Of a stretch of DNA of 64,000 bases, positions 59,011 through 64,000 are shown one piece after another (positions within the stretch are counted from its first letter, which is position 1; the number at the start of each line of letters is the position of its first letter). This DNA is from Dyella_A sp049445995 (GTDB taxonomy: Bacteria; Pseudomonadota; Gammaproteobacteria; Xanthomonadales; Rhodanobacteraceae): contig NZ_JBMSDZ010000016.1 in NCBI RefSeq assembly GCF_049445995.1, forward strand, positions 1-64,000. The letters are read 5' to 3'. The position numbers were made by a program, and so were the translations under genes. The notes beneath the pieces are model-generated. The model saw nothing but the letters and a program-made list of their open reading frames with translations. It had not been told where the DNA came from and searched no databases.

Positions 59011-60915
59011 TCAGAGCGGCTTGATCAGCTTGGCCAGGGTGTCCGGCTTGCCGGTGTCGCGCTCCAAGTGCGGGTACTTCAGGCCGTCGTGGTAGTCCAC
59101 GCGCACGGTCCGGTAGCTGTCGAAGTTCTTCACCAGCAGTTCGACCGGCTTGCTCTTGTCCTTCGCGGCGGCGGTGACGGCGTCCTTGAGCACATCGGCG
59201 GAGTACTGGGTGCCGTTGACGGCGACGATCTTCATCGCCGGCGACAGGCCGGCCTTGAATGCGGGGCCGTCCCACAGCACGTCGGCGATGGAGCCGTCCT
59301 TGCCCACCGACACGCCCAGCGAGTAGGTGAGGTCGGCAAAGCCGCGGCGTGCCTCGATCGCCTTGATCGCGTCGGACGGCTTGTCGGTGTAGACCAGCTT
59401 CCAGCCGTGCGCGGCGATGCCGTCGATGAGCGGGCCGTGACCGTCCAGCCGCTGGCGCAGGAACGACGCCCAGTCGAACCTGACGATGCCGTTGAGCGTG
59501 TTCACCACGTCCTCGAAGGTGTAGGTGTTGACCTTCCAGTCGCCGTTGTTCATGCCGAAGAAGGCCCTGGCGAAGTCGTCCATGCTCTTTCTGCCGCCGC
59601 TGAGTGCGCGCAGCCTGGCGTCCACGTCGAGCCAGATCATCGCGCCGGCGACGTAGTAGTCCTCGCTGGCCTGGTAGTTGCGGTACGGCAGCGGCCGGCG
59701 CTGGGCGATGACGGGATCGTTGGTGGTGTCCTGCACGTTGCGCCAGCTGGCCAGGCCGGGGCGGCCCTTGTCGTAGGTGGCGGCGGCGTAGGCGAGCATG
59801 TCGCGGGTCTGCTCGGGGGTCCACAGGCCGGCGCGGGCGGCGACGATGTAGCCCCAGAACTGGGTCTGGCCCTCGTACACCCACAGCAGCGTGTCGCTCA
59901 TCGGCACGTTGAAGTTGGGCGTGGTGAGGTCGGCGCCGCGGCGGTACTTGCCGTCCCACGAGTGGTTGTACTCGTGCGAGAACAGGTCGCGCGCGAACAC
60001 GTTCTTCTTCCACTCGGTGAAGTAGTCGGCCTTGACGCCGTCCTCGCTGGACTGGTGGTGTTCCAGGCCGATGCCGCCGAGCTTGTCGCTGAGCGAGGTG
60101 AGGAAGGTGTAGTGGCCGTAGTGGTGCGCGCCGTAGAGCTTGTACATTTGCTGGATCAGCTCGCGGTGCGGCTTGATCTGCTCGGGGGTGAACGCGAGGT
60201 ACTTCGGCGCGTCGGCGAACAGGTCCATGTGCACCGGCACCTTGGCGCCGGGGTCGAGATCGACCTGCTTGTGGTACTTGCCGGCGAGCATCGGCGAATC
60301 GACCAGCGCGTTGTAGCTGATGGTCCTGTAGTTCCAGGTGTCGCCGTTCCTGGAGGCGAGCTCCAGTGCGGTGGCGCCTTCCCAGCCGGCCGGCAGGGTG
60401 ACGCTGGCGTCGGCGTGGATCATGCGGATGTTGTGGCCGGCCGGGTACACCGACACCTTGTCCCACTGCAGGCTGAGCATCTCGGGCGTCATCATGATGC
60501 GGCCCTGGCCGTGACCCTGCGAGGAGAGGAACTGGAAGTCCACGTCGACCGCGCTGGTGCCTTCGGGCACGTCGACGTGGAACGCGTAGACGTTGAGCGG
60601 ATCACGCGTCCAGCTGAGCGTCTTGCCGTTGGCCTTCACGGTGAGGCCGGCGAACTTGTCGATCGGGCCGGTGGGCGAGTGGTTGCCCGGAATCCACTGC
60701 GGATACAGCAGGGTGAGCGGACCGGCCACGGCGGGAATCGTCTCGTGCACACGGAACACGCGATGCGCCACATCGGTGGCGTCCACGTGGATCTTCAGCG
60801 TGCCCGGCACATACGGCGTGTCCTGCACGGGCGGCACGTTGTCGGCATGGGCCGGCGCGGCGATCAGGCCGAGACCGGCCAGCAGCAGGGCGGAAGCGAG
60901 AACGGTGTTTTTCAA
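59011..60915 (-). CDS. M61-family metallopeptidase (glycyl aminopeptidase-like), copy 1
   Basis: 634 residues. The start is TTG 60915, because GAGGAG lies at the right distance and the first ATG (in the ribosome-binding site) is in another frame. Signal peptide MKNTVLASALLLAGLGLIAA then PAHAD. Zinc motif HEYNH (residues 314-318) in LFSHEYNHSWDGKYRRGADL, with WVYEGQTQFWGYIVAARAG downstream (third ligand Glu). A C-terminal PDZ-like domain (~500-600: PAFKAGLSPAMKIVAVNGTQ) fits M61. Tandem with a paralogue (76 bp apart), so probably cotranscribed. Confidence 0.93.
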   Translation of the reverse strand: MKNTVLASALLLAGLGLIAAPAHADNVPPVQDTPYVPGTLKIHVDATDVAHRVFRVHETIPAVAGPLTLLYPQWIPGNHSPTGPIDKFAGLTVKANGKTLSWTRDPLNVYAFHVDVPEGTSAVDVDFQFLSSQGHGQGRIMMTPEMLSLQWDKVSVYPAGHNIRMIHADASVTLPAGWEGATALELASRNGDTWNYRTISYNALVDSPMLAGKYHKQVDLDPGAKVPVHMDLFADAPKYLAFTPEQIKPHRELIQQMYKLYGAHHYGHYTFLTSLSDKLGGIGLEHHQSSEDGVKADYFTEWKKNVFARDLFSHEYNHSWDGKYRRGADLTTPNFNVPMSDTLLWVYEGQTQFWGYIVAARAGLWTPEQTRDMLAYAAATYDKGRPGLASWRNVQDTTNDPVIAQRRPLPYRNYQASEDYYVAGAMIWLDVDARLRALSGGRKSMDDFARAFFGMNNGDWKVNTYTFEDVVNTLNGIVRFDWASFLRQRLDGHGPLIDGIAAHGWKLVYTDKPSDAIKAIEARRGFADLTYSLGVSVGKDGSIADVLWDGPAFKAGLSPAMKIVAVNGTQYSADVLKDAVTAAAKDKSKPVELLVKNFDSYRTVRVDYHDGLKYPHLERDTGKPDTLAKLIKPL

Positions 60916-60991
60916 GGGGCATCTCCTCGATGCGGGGTGGTCGGTGGACCCGGCCGGCGCAGGCGCCGGCCGGGAATAAAGGTGGGTGGCG

Positions 60992-62890
60992 TTACTTGCG
61001 CGCCGCAGTGATGTCGCCCAGCAGATCCTTGCCCGCAGCGCGGACCAGGTGCGGGTACTTCAGGCCATCGTGGTAGTCGACGCGGTAGGTGCGATAGGTG
61101 TCCACGTTCTTCACCAGGAGCTCGATCGGCGCGCCGGCGCCCTTGGCCGCGGTGACGGCGTCCTTCAGCGCGTCGGGCGAGTAGTCCTTGCCGTTGACGG
61201 CCACGATGGTGAGACCCGGCACCAGGCCGGCCCTGAACGCCGGGCCATCCCACTGCACGTCGAAGATCCGCCCGTTGCTGCCGGCGGACAGGCCCAGCGA
61301 ATAGGCCAGGTTCACGCCGTGGCGCAGCTTCTCCATCGCCTTGTCCATGTCGTTGGGCTGGTCGGTGTAGACCAGCTTCCAGCCGCCGCGCTCGATGCCG
61401 TGCTCGGGCAGCTCGGTGCCGGTGTAGTCCAGCCGCTGGCGCAGGAAGCGCTCCCAGTCGTACGGCTGCACCTGGTTGAGCGTGGCGACCACGTCGTCGA
61501 AGGTGTACGTGCTGGTGACGTAGCTGCCGTCGTCCTGCCCGTAGAAGGCGCGGGCGAAATCGTCCAGCGAACGCTGGCCGTGCGAGAGCGCGCGGATCTG
61601 CGTGTCCACGTCCAGCCACAAAAGCTGGCCTTCCGGATAGAAGTCGGTGCCGCGGCGCCAGTTGATCCAGCCGCCGCCGCCGAAATAGGTGAGCGGCGCG
61701 GCGTCGGCGGTGTCCTGCAGCGAGCGCCAGCGGCGACCGGTGCGGTGGGCCATCGCCGCGGCGATCGAGGCCAGCGAGTCGCGGTACTGCGCCGCGCTCC
61801 ACAGGCCCGCGCGCGCGGTGAGCACGCCGCCCCAGTAGTCGGTGAGGCCTTCGTAGACCCACAGCAGGTCGTCCTGCATCGGCTCGTTGAAGGTGGGTGT
61901 CCACAGGTCGGCCGGGCGGCGGAACTTGCCGTTCCACGAATGCACGTACTCGTGCGGCATCAGGCTGGCCGCCAGCATGTGCATGGTGTCGTCGGTGAAG
62001 AAGTTGGCCGGCAGGCGGTCGTCGCTGGACTGGTGGTGTTCCAGCCCGAAGTGACCGGTGTGGTCCGACAGCGTGAGCAGGAAGTCGTAGTGGTCGTAGT
62101 GGTGCGCGCCGAACAGCTTGAGCGTCTGCTGCACCATCGCGCGCTGGCCGGCGAGCTGCCTGGCGCTGAGCTTGACGTCGTCGGCGTCGTCGCCCACCAC
62201 GTTGAGGTGCACCGGCACCTTGGCGCCCGGGTCCAGGTCCACCCGGTTGAAGTGCGCGCCGGCGATCAGCGGCGAGTCCACGAGGTTGTTGAAGCTGACC
62301 GGCTTGAACTGCGTGGTGGTGCCGGACTGGCTGGCCACCTCCAGCGCGCTGCCGAACTTCCAGCCGGCTGGCAGCGTGACGCTGGGCGCGATGGTGATCT
62401 GCCGCGTGTAGTGCCCGGCCGGATAGAACGCCACCTGGTTGAACTCCACGTCCACCAGCCTGGGCGTGGACGAGGCGCTGGCGCCGAACTCACCGCCGTC
62501 GCCCGGCGAGAGGAACTGGAAGGCGAGATCGAGCTGGCTCACGCCGGCGGGCACGTGCAGATGGATCGCGTACATCTCGCGCAGGTCGCGCCGCCATGCC
62601 AGCGGCTTGCCGTTGGCGCGGATCACCAGCCCCGCCACGTTCTGGATCGGACCGGAGGGCGCGTGCTCGCCGGGAATCCACTTCGGGTAGTACAGCGTGA
62701 GCGCGCCGGGCGTCACCGGGATGGTCTCGGCGACGCGGAAGATCTTCTTCGGCGCATCGGCCAGATCCACCGCCAGCGTGAGCGTGCCGGCGTACGGCTG
62801 GTCAAGCGGCGCGGGCCGCTCGGCCGCATGCGCGGCCGGCAGGGCGAAGGCCAGAATCAAGGCGAAACACAGGCGGGATACACGTGGCAC
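60992..62890 (-). CDS. M61-family metallopeptidase (glycyl aminopeptidase-like), copy 2
   Basis: 632 residues. GTG 62890 is chosen because GGAG lies eight bases upstream and it starts the signal peptide MPRVSRLCFALILAFALPAA then HAAE; an in-frame GTG at 62950 has no such support. Zinc motif HEYVH (313-317) in LMPHEYVHSWNGKFRRPADL; LWVYEGLTDYWGGVLTARAG follows. The C-terminal PDZ-like GPAFRAGLVPGLTIVAVNGK matches copy 1. First of a tandem duplicate pair. Both are predicted periplasmic. Confidence 0.93.
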   Translation of the reverse strand: MPRVSRLCFALILAFALPAAHAAERPAPLDQPYAGTLTLAVDLADAPKKIFRVAETIPVTPGALTLYYPKWIPGEHAPSGPIQNVAGLVIRANGKPLAWRRDLREMYAIHLHVPAGVSQLDLAFQFLSPGDGGEFGASASSTPRLVDVEFNQVAFYPAGHYTRQITIAPSVTLPAGWKFGSALEVASQSGTTTQFKPVSFNNLVDSPLIAGAHFNRVDLDPGAKVPVHLNVVGDDADDVKLSARQLAGQRAMVQQTLKLFGAHHYDHYDFLLTLSDHTGHFGLEHHQSSDDRLPANFFTDDTMHMLAASLMPHEYVHSWNGKFRRPADLWTPTFNEPMQDDLLWVYEGLTDYWGGVLTARAGLWSAAQYRDSLASIAAAMAHRTGRRWRSLQDTADAAPLTYFGGGGWINWRRGTDFYPEGQLLWLDVDTQIRALSHGQRSLDDFARAFYGQDDGSYVTSTYTFDDVVATLNQVQPYDWERFLRQRLDYTGTELPEHGIERGGWKLVYTDQPNDMDKAMEKLRHGVNLAYSLGLSAGSNGRIFDVQWDGPAFRAGLVPGLTIVAVNGKDYSPDALKDAVTAAKGAGAPIELLVKNVDTYRTYRVDYHDGLKYPHLVRAAGKDLLGDITAARK

Positions 62891-63199
62891 AGGACACACT
62901 CCGGACAGACGCCGGGAACGCGATGTCTCACCTCCCCCGGCCGCAACCACCCCGGCGACCCGTCACGTCCTGTGGTGCGGGCCCGGCATGGGACAAGGGC
63001 TCGATGGTAGGTCGAAGGTCACGCACGGCCCCCTGCCAGAGGTCACGACGGCGGCGATCGACGATGGCCGGGCGAGGCAACCGGGAGCATCGTGCACCGC
63101 GTCACGCACGGCGCGGCGGAACCATCGAGCAGCGGCAAAGGCCGACAGACCGCAGCACAACCCGCGTGCCAGTGCGGTGACACTGAACCATCGAAACAT
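62891..63199. other. 309-bp gap upstream of the M61 pair: no gene seen
   Basis: High-GC sequence with no recognisable coding region. A minus-strand 78-codon frame from ATG 63199 (MFRWFSVTALARG) lacks a ribosome-binding site and resembles nothing known. The promoter of the M61 operon should lie in the right-hand part of the gap. Confidence 0.5.
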
Positions 63200-63282
63200 G
63201 TAGGAGCGCACCCTGTGCGCGAATGCTCTTGCTTTGATGTCGATCAGGAGCAAGAGCATTCGCGCACAGGGTGCGCTCCTAC
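63200..63282. repeat. REP-like palindrome (copy 7)
   Basis: 83-bp element, GTAGGAGCGCACCCTGTGCG to GTGCGCTCCTAC, with inner arms GAATGCTCTTG and CAAGAGCATTC as in copy 5. Confidence 0.9.
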
Positions 63283-63341
63283 GCGATTCCGGATGTTGCT
63301 GAATTTCAGTGTCGCAACACTAGCTTCCCACTCGTTGCCCG

Positions 63342-63542
63342 AGGACAGAACTCCGATGCCGCGCCATCGCCAGCGAGCAGGTGTTGGGCCGCACCTTGCA
63401 GCGCCACGCCATGGTGGATACCGCGCAGGCCGTGCGCACGCCGCTGGAGCAGAGTTCGGCGCAGGCGGCCAGCATGGCCGCCGCGCTGGCAACGCCGGCG
63501 CCGGTCCTGCATCGGACCACGGTGCACGCGCTGCAGCGCTGA
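63342..63542 (+). pseudogene. 3' end of an unknown gene
   Basis: A plus-strand frame ends at TGA 63540-63542 and reads ASEQVLGRTLQRHAMVDTAQ then AVRTPLEQSSAQAASMAAAL and HRTTVHALQR. It looks coding (helical, Ala/Gln-rich), but has no start with a ribosome-binding site and no recognised family. It may be the remains of a phage-tail- or secretion-related helical protein. Weak evidence. Confidence 0.25.
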
Positions 63543-63569
63543 ACAGCCTGCGCTTGCAACAGCAACGAA

Positions 63570-63604
63570 AACGCCCGCGAAGCCGGTCCGGTTCCGCGGG
63601 CGTT
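63570..63604 (-). terminator. Intrinsic terminator of the APC permease gene
   Basis: AACGCCCGCG and CGCGGGCGTT are perfect 10-bp arms; on the minus strand they are followed by TTTTCGTTG. The hairpin lies 32 bp after the permease stop. Confidence 0.85.
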
Positions 63605-63635
63605 CTGTCGAGTGCCGACGCGACCCGCGCGCGGC

Positions 63636-64000
63636 TTACGAGTCGGCCAGTTCGCTGTGACGGATGCCGTAGGCGAAGTAGATCACCAGGCCCAGCATCA
63701 TCCAGGCGATGAAACGCCAGATGGTGATCATTGGCAGGCCGCCGAGCAGTTGGAAGTGGCCGCCGGCGAACCACGGCCAGCCGATGATGAGGAACAGCGA
63801 GAACAGCATGCCGGTCGGTGCCACCAGCCACAGCATCGGCGTGCGGAAGCGGCGCTCCACGTGCGGCTGGCGCACGCGCAGGATCAGCACCGAGCCGCAG
63901 ATGATGATGAAGGCGGCGAGCGTGCCGATGTTCACCAGCTCGGCCACCTCGCCGATCGGCAGCGAACCGGCGACCAGCGCGGTGAACACGCCCAGGATCA
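63636..64000 (-). CDS. APC-family amino acid permease, C-terminal part (cut by window edge)
   Basis: The minus-strand frame runs off the right edge; 121 codons are visible. Three hydrophobic segments (LVNIGTLAAFIIICGSVLIL, PTGMLFSLFLIIGWPWF and RFIAWMMLGLVIYFAYGIRH) with the linker RVRQPHVERRFRTPML are typical of the last helices of APC/CAT-like amino acid transporters (LRxRxPxxxRPFRxP pattern). The rest of the gene is outside the window, so substrate and start are not visible. Confidence 0.85.
   Translation of the reverse strand, partial: ILGVFTALVAGSLPIGEVAELVNIGTLAAFIIICGSVLILRVRQPHVERRFRTPMLWLVAPTGMLFSLFLIIGWPWFAGGHFQLLGGLPMITIWRFIAWMMLGLVIYFAYGIRHSELADS

Noticed and set aside
62963..63199. 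78-codon minus-strand ORF (MFRWFSVTALARG...)
   Set aside because: No ribosome-binding site, starts against a REP end, no family resemblance.

Overview
The window is about 67-70% GC chromosomal DNA. Gene content and protein flavour point to a gammaproteobacterium of the order Xanthomonadales/Lysobacterales, most likely Rhodanobacteraceae (Rhodanobacter, Dyella, Luteibacter or Frateuria type). The main hints are the PLD-type PssA, PlsB, RdgC, the tandem M61 peptidases, an aryl-polyene (xanthomonadin-like) ketosynthase pair, the chromate/RND metal block, and many short palindromic intergenic repeats. The genus is inferred, not proven. I see no rRNA operon, prophage, intact insertion sequence or CRISPR array.

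Layout. 0.2-14.9 kb: mostly housekeeping (AI-2E-type permease, class C acid phosphatase lipoprotein, plsB, ubiE, GST, EamA exporter, proline iminopeptidase, M1 peptidase, alpha/beta hydrolase, YgjP-like peptidase, rdgC), interleaved with four gene remnants. 15.1-25.7 kb: aromatic aminotransferase, ttcA, YdcH-like and GNAT genes, pssA, a three-gene ECF sigma operon, a DUF4156 lipoprotein, an M16 peptidase, and a small membrane peptide behind a good sigma-54 promoter. 25.8-35.0 kb: trmL, ubiJ-ubiB, truC, a heptamer repeat zone, arfB-acyltransferase, and the glyoxylate shunt (divergent LysR gene, aceB, aceA). 35.2-49.7 kb: a metal/oxyanion block with a CzcCBA-like RND operon, a beta-propeller protein, chrB, a small exported protein, chrA, a DUF2127 protein, a CusRS-like two-component system and a cation/proton antiporter. 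49.9-55.1 kb: comM, ubiK, a PII protein, gpmA, a secreted tandem-repeat protein and hemF. 55.2-58.4 kb: three overlapping genes from an aryl-polyene-type cluster, ending in oxidoreductase and transposase debris. 58.5-64.0 kb: tRNA-Arg(CCG), two M61 peptidases and the end of an APC amino-acid permease.

Themes. (1) A palindromic REP-like element occurs seven times; four copies supply the TAG stop codon of the adjacent frame. (2) At least five genes survive only as their extreme 5' and/or 3' ends, which suggests repeated internal deletion. (3) Ubiquinone genes (ubiE, ubiJ, ubiB, ubiK) are scattered through the window. (4) The metal block pairs an export pump with chromate resistance and its own sensor kinase. 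The best candidate for something undescribed is the 69-residue membrane peptide at 25.5 kb, with its sigma-54 promoter and a cluster of TGTCCGC motifs upstream.
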